Source: JADGOV01 sp040002735 (GTDB taxonomy: Bacteria; Actinomycetota; Actinomycetes; JADGOV01). Taken from it: a DNA stretch of 18,934 nt. The stretch lies in the NCBI GenBank assembly GCA_040002735.1, contig JBDUDX010000265.1:1-18934 (forward strand), written 5' to 3'. The translations under genes were made by a program, and so were the position numbers. Shown piece after piece: positions 6,792 through 14,110 of the stretch. The notes beneath the pieces are model-generated. The model did not search any database. It worked only from the letters and a program-made list of their open reading frames with translations, and had not been told where the DNA came from. The stretch's first letter is position 1; every line of letters begins with the position of its first letter.

Positions 6792-7581
6792 CGGTCTGCG
6801 GCTGGCGGTCACCACCTTCACCGTGCTGCCGCTGCGGCCGGGGCGGGTCGACCGGGCGACCGCTCGACTGGCGATGGCGTGGACGCCGCTGGTGGGCGCC
6901 GGGTTGGGGCTGGTGGTCGCTGCCGGCCTCTTCGGCAGCCGGATCATCTTCGCCGACGAACCCGGGCCGCTGTTGCCCGCGGCCATCGCGGTGGCGTTAC
7001 TCGCCCTACTCACCCGCGGGTTACACCTCGACGGTTTGGCGGACACCGTGGACGGCCTCGCCTCCCACCTGCCCGCCGACCGGGCGCTGCGCATCATGCG
7101 GTCCCCGGAGATCGGCCCGATCGGGCTGGTCGCCGTCGTCCTTGTTCTTCTGCTGCAGGTCAACGCGCTGACGGTCTGCGTCGCCAACCATCGCAGCACC
7201 GAATCGGTGTTGCTGGCGGTCCTGGCCGGCCGGCTCACGGTGCTCTGGTCGTGCCTGCGCGGTACCCCCGCCGCCCGGCCGGACGGCCTCGGCGCGCTGG
7301 TCGCCGGCACGACCCGTCGGCCGCTCGCCGTCCTGTGGACGATCGCCGTCGCCGTGGAGGCCTGGGTCTACGGCCGCCTCGACCGGGACGCCGGCACCGT
7401 ACGAGGCGGTTTGCGCGCCGTCGGGGCGCTGCTGCTCGCGTTGGGAATCGTCTGGGTGCTCCGACGGCACGTCGTCCGAAGACTCGGCGGTATCACCGGG
7501 GACGTCCTGGGCGCACAGGTCGAGATAGCGCAGGCCAGCGTATTGATCCTGATGGCCGTGCAATTTGCAGCCACGCGGTGA
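6763..7581 (+). CDS. cobS: Adenosylcobinamide-GDP ribazoletransferase (cobalamin synthase)
   Basis: Integral membrane enzyme that joins adenosylcobinamide-GDP to alpha-ribazole (phosphate), the last assembly step of the nucleotide loop. The 272-residue protein has the CobS signature GLHLDGLADTVDGL followed by RALRIMRSPEIGPIG, which carries the acidic metal-binding residues, and multiple hydrophobic helices (for example LLPAAIAVALLALL, GLVAVVLVLLLQV, the last near the C terminus). GTG6763 is the longest start and overlaps cobT by 29 bases; GTG6772 and GTG6784 in frame are alternatives with a smaller overlap. It is the last gene of the riboswitch-led operon. With BtuFCD, CobU and CobT it forms a complete set for turning imported cobinamide into a cobalamin, provided adenosylation is supplied elsewhere. 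Confidence 0.94.
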   Translation: MNPVSPPVLDGLRLAVTTFTVLPLRPGRVDRATARLAMAWTPLVGAGLGLVVAAGLFGSRIIFADEPGPLLPAAIAVALLALLTRGLHLDGLADTVDGLASHLPADRALRIMRSPEIGPIGLVAVVLVLLLQVNALTVCVANHRSTESVLLAVLAGRLTVLWSCLRGTPAARPDGLGALVAGTTRRPLAVLWTIAVAVEAWVYGRLDRDAGTVRGGLRAVGALLLALGIVWVLRRHVVRRLGGITGDVLGAQVEIAQASVLILMAVQFAATR

Positions 7582-7598
7582 TTGATCGTTTTGGCTGC

Positions 7599-7615
7599 GG
7601 CCGGACGGTACGGCC
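7599..7615 (+). terminator. Weak hairpin after the cobalamin operon
   Basis: GGCCG (7599-7603) and CGGCC (7611-7615) form a 5-bp stem with a 7-base loop, 17 bases after the cobS stop. There is no T-run, which is usual in actinobacteria, but the stem is short. A possible terminator only. Confidence 0.25.
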
Positions 7616-7628
7616 CCTAGATTGACGT

Positions 7629-7650
7629 TACGTAGTCGTCCAACTACGTA
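7629..7650. repeat. Perfect 8-bp inverted repeat upstream of the PilZ gene
   Basis: TACGTAGT (7629-7636) and ACTACGTA (7643-7650) are perfect inverted copies separated by CGTCCA. The right arm ends 14 bases before the ATG at 7665. A TTGACG box at 7622-7627 lies 17 bases before TACGTA (7645-7650), so the repeat may overlap a promoter and act as an operator. The -10 match is imperfect. A hairpin in the leader is the alternative. Confidence 0.5.
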
Positions 7651-7664
7651 GAGCAGAGCAGGTC

Positions 7665-8342
7665 ATGATCCGGCCGACTGAAGCTTCCGCCACCGACGGG
7701 CTGCAGTACGCCCTCGCACCGGGTACGCCGATCACGATGAGCCCCGCCGGGGCCACCGCCACCCTGTGCCTGGCCGAGGTGCTGGCCTGGTCGGTGAGCC
7801 CGTCCGGGCTGGTGGTGACCGCCCGCGCCGTGACCGACCCGGCGACCGCCGACCAAATCGACAACCGGACGGTCTTCGTCAGCGGCCGTACGCCCGATGA
7901 CGCCCTGGTCGTACTGGAGGCCGTGGCCCGGCACAGCGAGGCGGGCTCCGGAGTGCTCGAGCTGGTCAGCGTCGCCGGGCTGGCCCGCGAGCATCGCCGG
8001 GCCGCCGTACGGGCCGCCGTTGCGGTACCCGTGCTCCTGAACGAGGTTGGTTAGCCGGCGGCTCCCGAGCTTGCTGCGCCGCAACAGGCCGGGATCCCGG
8101 CCATCACCATCGACCTCTCCGCCGACGGGTGCCGGTTGCGGCTCAGCGCGGCCCTGCCGCTGGCCGTCGGCAGTGACGTCATCACAGTGCTCGACCTCGG
8201 CGGACCCGATCCGATCGAGGTCACCGGGGTGGTCGTCCGCAGCGCACCGCAACAGTCGGAAATTATCGTCTCCTTCGACCCGATGCGCCTGGAAGATGCC
8301 GCGGCCATCGACGCAACCGTCTACGAGGCCCTCCGCCGGTAA
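7665..8342 (+). pseudogene. PilZ-domain (c-di-GMP receptor) protein interrupted by an in-frame TAG
   Basis: Reading one frame from ATG7665 to TAA8342 gives 225 codons with a single stop, TAG at 8052-8054 (codon 130). The part before it (129 residues) has a beta-rich N-terminal domain and ends with the start of PilZ, including RRAAVR (Arg112/Arg116, the RxxxR motif). The part after continues without frameshift: a PAAPELAAPQQAG linker, then ITIDLSADGC (Asp150, Ser152, Gly155, the DxSxxG motif), beta strands ending in VSFDP, and a final helix. Both c-di-GMP binding motifs are conserved, but the stop lies between them. The most likely original codon is CAG or GAG, one change away. Products would be a truncated protein without the binding pocket, unless the stop is read through or is a sequencing error. 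No restart codon with a ribosome binding site is evident. Confidence 0.8.
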
Positions 8343-8344
8343 TC

Positions 8345-8370
8345 GCCCCGGTTGCATGCGGAATCGGGGC
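8345..8370 (+). terminator. Hairpin terminator after the PilZ gene
   Basis: GCCCCGGTT (8345-8353) pairs with AATCGGGGC (8362-8370), nine pairs including one G-U, around an 8-base loop. It begins three bases after the TAA at 8342. It lacks a T-run, as many actinobacterial terminators do. The remaining stretch to 8544 shows no gene and no convincing promoter. Confidence 0.55.
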
Positions 8371-8544
8371 CGGTGTCGCCGCCGTTGCGCCCGCTTTACG
8401 CGAAGTACCCGGAACGTGGTGCAGGGCGAATCTGCTTGCGATTGAATGAATGCTGTTCAGCTTCTCCGCTATCGGGGCACTTGTAGTCGAAGCCCGACGC
8501 GCACGCGCGATAACCGCGTAACACTCGAATTTGAGAGGAGCGCG

Positions 8545-9774
8545 TTGGCCGACACTCGCCATGCTGGAGCCACTTTCGGCGCAGTGTTCGCGGTGGCCGA
8601 GTTCCGCGCATTGTGGGCGGCTCAGGTGCTGTCGTTGGTGGGGGATCAACTCGCCCGGGTGGCATTGGCGTGGTTGGTATTCGGCCGCACCGGCTCACCG
8701 TTGCTTACCGGTCTGGTGTACGCGCTGAGCTTCTTGCCCGCCGTTCTCGGCGGCCCCTTGCTCGCCGGGCTGGCCGATCGGCTGCCGCGTCGCGAGCTGA
8801 TGATCCGTTGCGATGTTGCCCGAGGCGTCCTCGTCGCCGCCATGGCCATCCCCCGGCTGCCGTTCGGGGTACTGTGCGCCCTACTGATCGCGGTACAGCT
8901 GTGCACCGCACCGTTCGGTGCTGCCCGCGCGGCGCTGCTTCCCGAGGTGCTTCCGGACGATCGGTACGTCGTGGCGAACGCCGTGGGCAACATGACCACC
9001 CAAAGCGCACAGGTGCTCGGCTTCGCCGTTGGTGGTGGACTCGCGCTGGCTCTGGGGACCGCCGAAACGCTGTTGATCGACGCCGCCACGTTTGGAATCT
9101 CGGCGTTGGTGCTACGGACTTATCTGCGTCACCGCCCGGCCGCGGTGATCGCCCCCCATCGCTCCTCGGCGTTGCGCAGCGCAGGAGCCGGGTACCGGCT
9201 GATCGCCGGGAACCGCCAGTTACGACTGCTCGTCGGCTTCGCCTGGCTATGCGGCTGCTACGTCGTGCCGGAAGGACTCGCCGCGCCGTACGCCGCCGCC
9301 CTCGGTGGTGGAGCCGGCACGGTAGGGCTGCTGATGGCGGCTCAACCGGCCGGCGCGGTGATCGGAGCGCTGCTGCTTGCCCGATGCGTACCATCGACCC
9401 ACCGGGGCCGTTGGATGGGTCCGATGGCGGTGCTGTCCTGCGCGCCGCTGCTCGGCTGCGCGATGGCGCCGTCCTTTGCGCTCACCCTCGCGCTCTGGGC
9501 GCTGTCGGGAATCGGTACGGCGTACCAGCTGATTGCTAATGCCGACTTCGTGCTCGCGGTCCCCGCCACCGGCCGCGGTCAGGCCTATGGCCTGGTGCAG
9601 GCCGGCATCTTCTCCGTCCAGGGCCTCGCTATCTTGCTGGCCGGCGGCGCGGCCCAGCACGTGGCACCGACAACGGTCGTCGCGCTCGCCGGAGCGGTGG
9701 GCGCCGCAATGGCGATCGTGCTGGCCGGCAGGTACCGGCGAATACCGACGATCAGCGGGCCGACCGTTAGATAA
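8545..9774 (+). CDS. Major facilitator superfamily transporter (EntS/MFS_3-like)
   Basis: Probable 12-helix membrane exporter of 409 residues. The frame is rich in hydrophobic segments from FRALWAAQVLSLVGDQLAR onward. It carries the cytoplasmic loop motif GLADRLPRR (75-83) between helices 2 and 3, typical of MFS antiporters. An ARAALLPEVLPDDRYVVANA segment is characteristic of the MFS_3 group, which includes the enterobactin exporter EntS and many macrolide-type efflux proteins. The open frame extends back to 8446, but TTG8545 is preferred because GAGAGGAG (8533-8540) lies four bases before it and the protein then begins just ahead of helix 1 with normal family length. The substrate cannot be predicted. 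It stands alone between the PilZ gene and the convergent cyclase, overlapping the latter by eight bases. Confidence 0.88.
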   Translation: MADTRHAGATFGAVFAVAEFRALWAAQVLSLVGDQLARVALAWLVFGRTGSPLLTGLVYALSFLPAVLGGPLLAGLADRLPRRELMIRCDVARGVLVAAMAIPRLPFGVLCALLIAVQLCTAPFGAARAALLPEVLPDDRYVVANAVGNMTTQSAQVLGFAVGGGLALALGTAETLLIDAATFGISALVLRTYLRHRPAAVIAPHRSSALRSAGAGYRLIAGNRQLRLLVGFAWLCGCYVVPEGLAAPYAAALGGGAGTVGLLMAAQPAGAVIGALLLARCVPSTHRGRWMGPMAVLSCAPLLGCAMAPSFALTLALWALSGIGTAYQLIANADFVLAVPATGRGQAYGLVQAGIFSVQGLAILLAGGAAQHVAPTTVVALAGAVGAAMAIVLAGRYRRIPTISGPTVR

Positions 9775-11164
9775 GTGCCGTGCGATCGCTGTCCGGGCCG
9801 TTGGGGCCGGCCATGGGCGGCGCCGGCCGGGCCGGGCCTCGGAAGACTCGGTTGCGACCGCTGGCCTTGGCCCGGTAGAGGGCCGCATCCGAGGCGTCCA
9901 GCAGGCCGGTGAGATCCGCGGTGTCGGCGTCGAGCAGGGAAATACCGACGGACACGGTCACGGTCACCGGTGGCCGGCGCTCCCCGACCGGACAGCGCAG
10001 CCGCTGCACCTGCTCGCGCATCCGCTCAGCGGTCCGCTCCGCCGCCTCGGCATCGACCTCGGTCAGCAGGACGGCGAACTCCTCGCCACCGAAACGGCCG
10101 ACCAGGTCCCGCGGCCGGACTGCCTCCCGCAACGCCTGAGCCACCGCCGCGAGAACCGTGTCGCCGGCCAGGTGACCCACGGTGTCGTTGACCACCTTGA
10201 AGTGGTCGAGGTCGACGAGCAGGACGGCCAGGGACTGTCCCCCGCGCAGCGCTCGGGCCACCTCCCGTTCGGCGACGTCTCGCCAGTGCGCGGGATTGGC
10301 CAGGCCGGTCTTCGCGTCCGTACGGGAAGCTTGGAGCAGTTCGCCGTGCAGCAGCGTCCGCTGCAGGAGCAGCACCGGCAACAGCGCGATACCCACGAAT
10401 GCGGGTGAAGCGGTCCAGATCACCGCCACCAGGAGTCCGAGGCAGAGGTCGGCAGCGTCGATCACCATGTCGTCCCGGCTACCCAACGCGCGTCGACGCC
10501 CGGCACCGGGCGTGATCCGGTACAGGACCCCGGCGACCAAGCCCGCGCTGACCATGGCGAACACGATGGCCGCGGCGACGGCCGCCAGCATCGCGTGCGG
10601 AGTGCCGACCAGTTCCGTGGTTGAGTACGGCGGCGCCTCCCCCATCATCAGCTCGTGGGCGGAGGAGGCGAGGAAACCCGCCAACATCACCGTCGCGATG
10701 TTGAAGCTGCGCTTGACCGGCGGCTGTTGGGCGACCCGTACCTGGGCGTACCCGATGATCGGCAGGTAGACCAGCGTCGCGTAGACCGGCGGCAGCAGGA
10801 GCGCCACCGGCAGCGTCCAGGCCGTGAGCAGGTCCTTGTACGCTCGGTCGCGCCGCGATTGCGGCGAACCCAGGTGGCGTGAGCCCTCCACGCTGACCAA
10901 GCCGCACAGTACGAAGGCGGCAAACACGCCGAGGTCAGGCAGCCGGCACGGCGCTGAATGTAAGGCAGCGAGTAGCGCGAGCAGCGCCATGGCATCGACG
11001 AGCAGTACGTACCGCCGCGCCCGCCGGGGCAGCGACCACAGTGCCCAGCCCCGGAGCGCTCCGCCCTGCGTTGAGAACGCGGACAGCCAGCCCTCAGACC
11101 CGACCCGCGTGTCCCGCGAAGGGGCCGAAAGGGTGCGCGCATCAGGACTCTTAGGCATCTCCAT
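9767..11164 (-). CDS. Membrane-bound GGDEF diguanylate cyclase
   Basis: Synthesises the second messenger c-di-GMP from two GTP. With ATG11164 as start it has 465 residues. Residues about 50-270 form roughly six hydrophobic segments (for example LLVDAMALLALLAALH, LLTAWTLPVALLLPPVYATL, AMLAAVAAAIVFAMVSAGLV), a membrane sensor-like module of no family I recognise. The GGDEF domain begins at SRTDAKTGLANPAHW (about 280). It has DLDHFKVVND, the active-site GGEEF (359-363), and an RPRD inhibitory I-site (350-353) exactly five residues upstream, so catalysis and product feedback are both expected. The frame stays open to 11299, but the extra 45 residues look like non-coding leader. No strong ribosome binding site is visible. 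A Pro-rich tail ends the protein. EAL and HD-GYP domains are absent. Confidence 0.88.
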   Translation of the reverse strand: MEMPKSPDARTLSAPSRDTRVGSEGWLSAFSTQGGALRGWALWSLPRRARRYVLLVDAMALLALLAALHSAPCRLPDLGVFAAFVLCGLVSVEGSRHLGSPQSRRDRAYKDLLTAWTLPVALLLPPVYATLVYLPIIGYAQVRVAQQPPVKRSFNIATVMLAGFLASSAHELMMGEAPPYSTTELVGTPHAMLAAVAAAIVFAMVSAGLVAGVLYRITPGAGRRRALGSRDDMVIDAADLCLGLLVAVIWTASPAFVGIALLPVLLLQRTLLHGELLQASRTDAKTGLANPAHWRDVAEREVARALRGGQSLAVLLVDLDHFKVVNDTVGHLAGDTVLAAVAQALREAVRPRDLVGRFGGEEFAVLLTEVDAEAAERTAERMREQVQRLRCPVGERRPPVTVTVSVGISLLDADTADLTGLLDASDAALYRAKASGRNRVFRGPARPAPPMAGPNGPDSDRTALI

Positions 11165-11168
11165 AACA

Positions 11169-11223
11169 GTAACTCTGCAAATACGGTCCGTGCACAAAAC
11201 AGGATATTGTGACTTAGAGTTAC
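11169..11223 (-). promoter_or_regulatory. Inverted-repeat arms flanking a possible cyclase promoter
   Basis: GTAACTCT (11169-11176) and AGAGTTAC (11216-11223) are perfect inverted copies 39 bases apart, just ahead of the cyclase start. Between them, on the minus strand, TATCCT (11206-11201) fits a TANNNT -10 element. The distal arm would lie in the -10/-35 spacer and the proximal arm in the 5' leader. This is a candidate operator; no recognisable -35 is present. Confidence 0.35.
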
Positions 11224-11288
11224 GGTGTCTGACCCTCTGTATGCAGAATGGCGGACAGTCTGCGCCAACGACCACCCGGAGGTGTCCT

Positions 11289-11327
11289 GTGCTCAGCACT
11301 CAATGGGGCTGAACTCAGTGGGGCTGA
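11289..11327. repeat. 15-bp tandem duplication with adjoining dyad
   Basis: ACTCAATGGGGCTGA (11298-11312) is followed directly by ACTCAGTGGGGCTGA (11313-11327), differing at one base. It abuts the 11-base dyad GTGCTCAGCAC (11289-11299). Both lie in the 210-base gap between gcvT and the cyclase gene and encode nothing recognisable. Confidence 0.6.
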
Positions 11328-11349
11328 CCATCCGGCGGCAGCGTCGGCA

Positions 11350-11367
11350 CCGCCGTAACGCCGGCGG
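11350..11367 (-). terminator. Short GC hairpin downstream of gcvT
   Basis: CCGCCG (11350-11355) pairs with CGGCGG (11362-11367) around a 6-base loop, starting about 8 bases past the gcvT stop on the minus strand. It has no T-run. Possible terminator separating gcvT from the cyclase gene. Confidence 0.35.
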
Positions 11368-11374
11368 CCGTGGG

Positions 11375-12523
11375 TCAGGTGGTTGACGCCGGCACGAACG
11401 GCGGCTTCACCACCAGCATGCTCGACGTACGGCCGCGGACGTCGAGGCGTACTTGATCGCCTTCGCTGACCGATCGGTCGAGCAACGCCAACCCGATGCC
11501 GACCCGTTTCGTCGGGGAGAACGTGCCGCTGGTCACCTCACCCACCGGCTCGCCCGAGGGGCCGACCACCGGCATGTGAGGTCGCGGGATGCCCCGGTCC
11601 TGGGATTGCAGACCGCGCAACAGCCGCGCCGCGCCGCGCTTCCGCTCGGCCAGCAGCGCGCCGCGGCCCCAGAACGCCGGCTTGTCCCAACCCACCGCCC
11701 AGCCGAGCCGGGCCTGTACCGGAGTGATGTCCAGCGTCAGGTCCTGCCCATGCAGCGGGTAGCCCATCTCGGTCCGCAGCGTGTCTCGGGCACCGAGTCC
11801 GCAGGGTCGCCCACCGTACGCCGGCGCGGCGGCGAGCAGCGCATCCCATAACTCCCCGGCCGCGTCCCAGCGCGGCAGAAGTTCGAACCCGCGCTCGCCG
11901 GTGTAGCCCGTACGGCAGACCGCCACCGGAATGCCCCGCCACTGCAGCCAGCGGAACGCCATGTAGTCCAGGTCCGTGGGCAACCCCAGGTCGGCCATCA
12001 ACTCGAAGGACCGCGGGCCCTGGACGGCCAGCACCGCATGCTCGGTGTGCCGATCTTGGACGGTCACGCCGGCCGGCGCGGCCGCCCGCAACCGGGCCTG
12101 CACCGCTGCGGAGTTCGCCGCATTGGGAATCAGGTAAAGCTGGTCCGCCGCACCCAGGTAGACAATGAGGTCATCGACCACGCCGCCGGTCGTCTCGTCA
12201 CAGCACAACGTGTACTGCGCCCGGCCCGGGTCGATCCGCTCGAGGTCGTGGGTCAGGCATCGGTTGACGAAGTCGCGGGCTCCGGGCCCACTCACCTGCG
12301 CCTTGCCGAGGTGGCTGACGTCGAAGACGCCTACCGAGTTCCGGACCGCGGCATGTTCTCGCAGCACCCCCCCGCTGGGAAACTCCAGCGGCATCTGCCA
12401 GCCCCCGAAGTCGCCCATTTTCGCGCCCATCGCCACGTGTCGGGCGTGTAGCGGGCCCTGGCGTGGAGCCGATGGTGCGATGTCGGAATCGGTGGGGGGG
12501 ACTGAGGAGGGCGCTTCGGGCAT
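11375..12523 (-). CDS. gcvT: Glycine cleavage system aminomethyltransferase (T-protein)
   Basis: Transfers the methylene group of the aminomethyl-lipoyl H-protein to tetrahydrofolate and releases ammonia. Family landmarks appear in order: PLHARHVAMGAKMGDFGGW and the MPLEF segment, VGVFDVSHLGK, CLTHDLERIDPGRAQYTL, GGVVDDLIVY with the folate-site Asp, VLAVQGP, GYTGERGFELL, RDTLRTEMGYPLHGQDL and the C-terminal barrel GEVTSGTFSPT. ATG12523 is chosen (382 aa), because TAGCGT (12536-12531) lies seven bases before it as a -10 box, implying a leaderless mRNA. A longer frame from GTG12553 adds ten residues with no ribosome binding site. No gcvH or gcvP is adjacent. Its neighbour lpdA encodes the L-protein that could serve the same complex. 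Confidence 0.93.
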   Translation of the reverse strand: MPEAPSSVPPTDSDIAPSAPRQGPLHARHVAMGAKMGDFGGWQMPLEFPSGGVLREHAAVRNSVGVFDVSHLGKAQVSGPGARDFVNRCLTHDLERIDPGRAQYTLCCDETTGGVVDDLIVYLGAADQLYLIPNAANSAAVQARLRAAAPAGVTVQDRHTEHAVLAVQGPRSFELMADLGLPTDLDYMAFRWLQWRGIPVAVCRTGYTGERGFELLPRWDAAGELWDALLAAAPAYGGRPCGLGARDTLRTEMGYPLHGQDLTLDITPVQARLGWAVGWDKPAFWGRGALLAERKRGAARLLRGLQSQDRGIPRPHMPVVGPSGEPVGEVTSGTFSPTKRVGIGLALLDRSVSEGDQVRLDVRGRTSSMLVVKPPFVPASTT

Positions 12524-12530
12524 GTTCGGC

Positions 12531-12536
12531 ACGCTA
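12531..12536 (-). promoter_or_regulatory. -10 box of gcvT (leaderless transcript)
   Basis: On the minus strand TAGCGT matches TANNNT and sits seven bases before ATG12523, where transcription would start at or next to the A of the start codon. No ribosome binding site or good -35 is visible. Inferred. Confidence 0.45.
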
Positions 12537-12554
12537 CCGCCGCGGGGCGACACC

Positions 12555-12560
12555 TAACAT
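12555..12560 (+). promoter_or_regulatory. -10 box of pepA (leaderless transcript)
   Basis: TAACAT matches TANNNT and sits six bases before ATG12567, the spacing expected of a leaderless start. The intervening CGAGGG is only a weak ribosome binding site. The gcvT -10 box is 18 bases away on the other strand, so the two promoters lie back to back. Confidence 0.45.
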
Positions 12561-12566
12561 CGAGGG

Positions 12567-14054
12567 ATGACCACGCTCAGCTTGTCCAACGCCGACGCGG
12601 CAACTCTGCGAGCGGATGTCGTTGTGGTGGGAGTACACAGTGGACCCGGTGGCCCGACGTTAGCGGCCGGCGCGACCCTGGTGGACGAGGCCTTGGGTGG
12701 TCGGCTGAGCGGTGCGCTGAGCGCGCTGCAAGTGACCGGAAAGGCGGGTGAGACCGCAACTCTGCCGACCTACGGTGCTACGGCCGCCGCCGTTGTGGTC
12801 ACCGTAGGCCTCGGCGAAGCGTCGGGGTCCGGCGACGACGCGGAGGCGCTGCGACGGGCCGCCGGCGTCGGAGTACGGGCTGCGGCCGGTCAGCAGCGGG
12901 TTGCGGTTGCCCTTCCGGTGGCAGGTCGGGAGTCGCTGCGCGCGGTGTGCGAGGGCGCAATGCTGGGCGCGTACGCCTTCGACCGCTACCGCACCACCAG
13001 CTTGGATGCGTCTTCGACTCCGGTCTCGGCAATCACCGTGCTCTCCGGTGAACGCAAAACCAAGCCGGTTGCCCGGCGGGCGGAGGCGGTAGCTCGCGCA
13101 GTGACGCTCACCCGTGACTTGGTGAACATGCCGCCGAGCGACCTGCACCCCGCCGACCTCGCGGCCGCGGCGCTGGCTGCCATGCCCGCCGGCGTCGAGG
13201 CCGACGTGCTGGATGAGAAGGCACTCAAGCGTGGCGGCTACGGCGGCATCCTGGGCGTAGGCGCGGGTGCCGCCCACCCCCCGCGGCTGGTGCACCTCCG
13301 CTACGCCCCGGGCAAAGCCGGCACGACGCTGGCCCTGGTCGGGAAGGGCATCACGTACGACTCCGGCGGCCTGTCGCTGAAGCCCGCCGCCGGTATGGAG
13401 GACATGAAGTCGGACATGGCCGGCGGCGCGGCAGTATTGGCGGCGACCGCGGCCATCGCCGGGTTGCGACTGCCGATCCGCATCGACGCCTGGGTACCGA
13501 TGGCCGAAAACATGCCCTCGGGTTCGGCGATCCGGCCCTCCGACGTGCTCTCCATGTATGGCGGGAAGCGGGTGGAGGTGCTCAACACCGACGCCGAGGG
13601 CCGGCTCATCCTCGGTGATGCACTCGCCCGGGCCAGTGAGGAGAAGCCGGACTACCTGGTGGACGTGGCCACCCTGACCGGCGCCCAGCTGGTCGCGCTG
13701 GGCGCCCGGACTGCAGCGGTGATGTCCAACGATGATGCCTTCCGCGACCGAGTCCTGCTCGCCGCGGAGCGAGCCGGCGAGGCGATGTGGCCGATGCCCC
13801 TGCCGGTGGAGCTGCGCAAGTCGCTGGATTCGGAGATCGCCGACCTGTCCAACATGGGGGATCGGTACGGGGGCATGCTCGTCGCAGGCCTGTTTCTCCT
13901 TGAGTTCGTCGGTGACGGCATTCCGTGGGCCCACCTGGACATCGCCGGACCCTCGTTCAACACCGGTGACCCCTACGGGTACACCCCCAAGGGCGGCACC
14001 GGCGCTGCGGTGCGGACGCTGGTCGAACTCGCCGAGTCGCTCGCCGGCGGCTAA
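12567..14054 (+). CDS. pepA: Leucyl aminopeptidase (M17 family)
   Basis: Cytoplasmic dizinc exopeptidase that removes N-terminal residues from peptides, used in protein turnover. The 495-residue protein has every active-site residue of the M17 family: Lys260, Asp265, Lys272, Asp283, and the NTDAEGRL signature with Asp342, Glu344 and Arg346. These correspond to E. coli PepA residues with a constant offset of ten. The N-terminal domain (residues 1-170) is the less conserved hexamer-forming region, and the catalytic domain starts near RDLVNMPPSDLHP (183-195). ATG12567 is the start; the transcript is probably leaderless. E. coli PepA also binds DNA at plasmid cer sites; nothing here shows whether this homologue does. 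It is followed after 56 bases by lpdA on the same strand. Confidence 0.95.
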   Translation: MTTLSLSNADAATLRADVVVVGVHSGPGGPTLAAGATLVDEALGGRLSGALSALQVTGKAGETATLPTYGATAAAVVVTVGLGEASGSGDDAEALRRAAGVGVRAAAGQQRVAVALPVAGRESLRAVCEGAMLGAYAFDRYRTTSLDASSTPVSAITVLSGERKTKPVARRAEAVARAVTLTRDLVNMPPSDLHPADLAAAALAAMPAGVEADVLDEKALKRGGYGGILGVGAGAAHPPRLVHLRYAPGKAGTTLALVGKGITYDSGGLSLKPAAGMEDMKSDMAGGAAVLAATAAIAGLRLPIRIDAWVPMAENMPSGSAIRPSDVLSMYGGKRVEVLNTDAEGRLILGDALARASEEKPDYLVDVATLTGAQLVALGARTAAVMSNDDAFRDRVLLAAERAGEAMWPMPLPVELRKSLDSEIADLSNMGDRYGGMLVAGLFLLEFVGDGIPWAHLDIAGPSFNTGDPYGYTPKGGTGAAVRTLVELAESLAGG

Positions 14055-14110
14055 GGTTCGGATCGGTCGGTCACCACGTCGTACGTTACAAGCCGCAAGG
14101 GAGCGCCACC

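Noticed and set aside
8047..8445. Apparent separate or frameshifted gene downstream of the PilZ stop
   Set aside because: The continuation of PilZ is in the same frame as the upstream part (7665, 8052 and 8340 are all in phase), so a single nonsense codon explains it, not a frameshift or a second gene.
8446..8544. N-terminal extension of the MFS gene
   Set aside because: The extra 33 codons have non-coding character, and a strong GAGAGGAG site lies just before TTG8545.
11165..11299. N-terminal extension of the cyclase to 510 residues
   Set aside because: It runs over an inverted repeat and a possible promoter, and its Cys/Arg/His-rich residues do not resemble the rest of the protein.
12660..13934. 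424-residue antisense open frame opposite pepA
   Set aside because: pepA on the other strand has a full set of active-site residues. The antisense product is Gly/Arg/His-rich with no recognisable domain, as expected from GC-rich codon bias.
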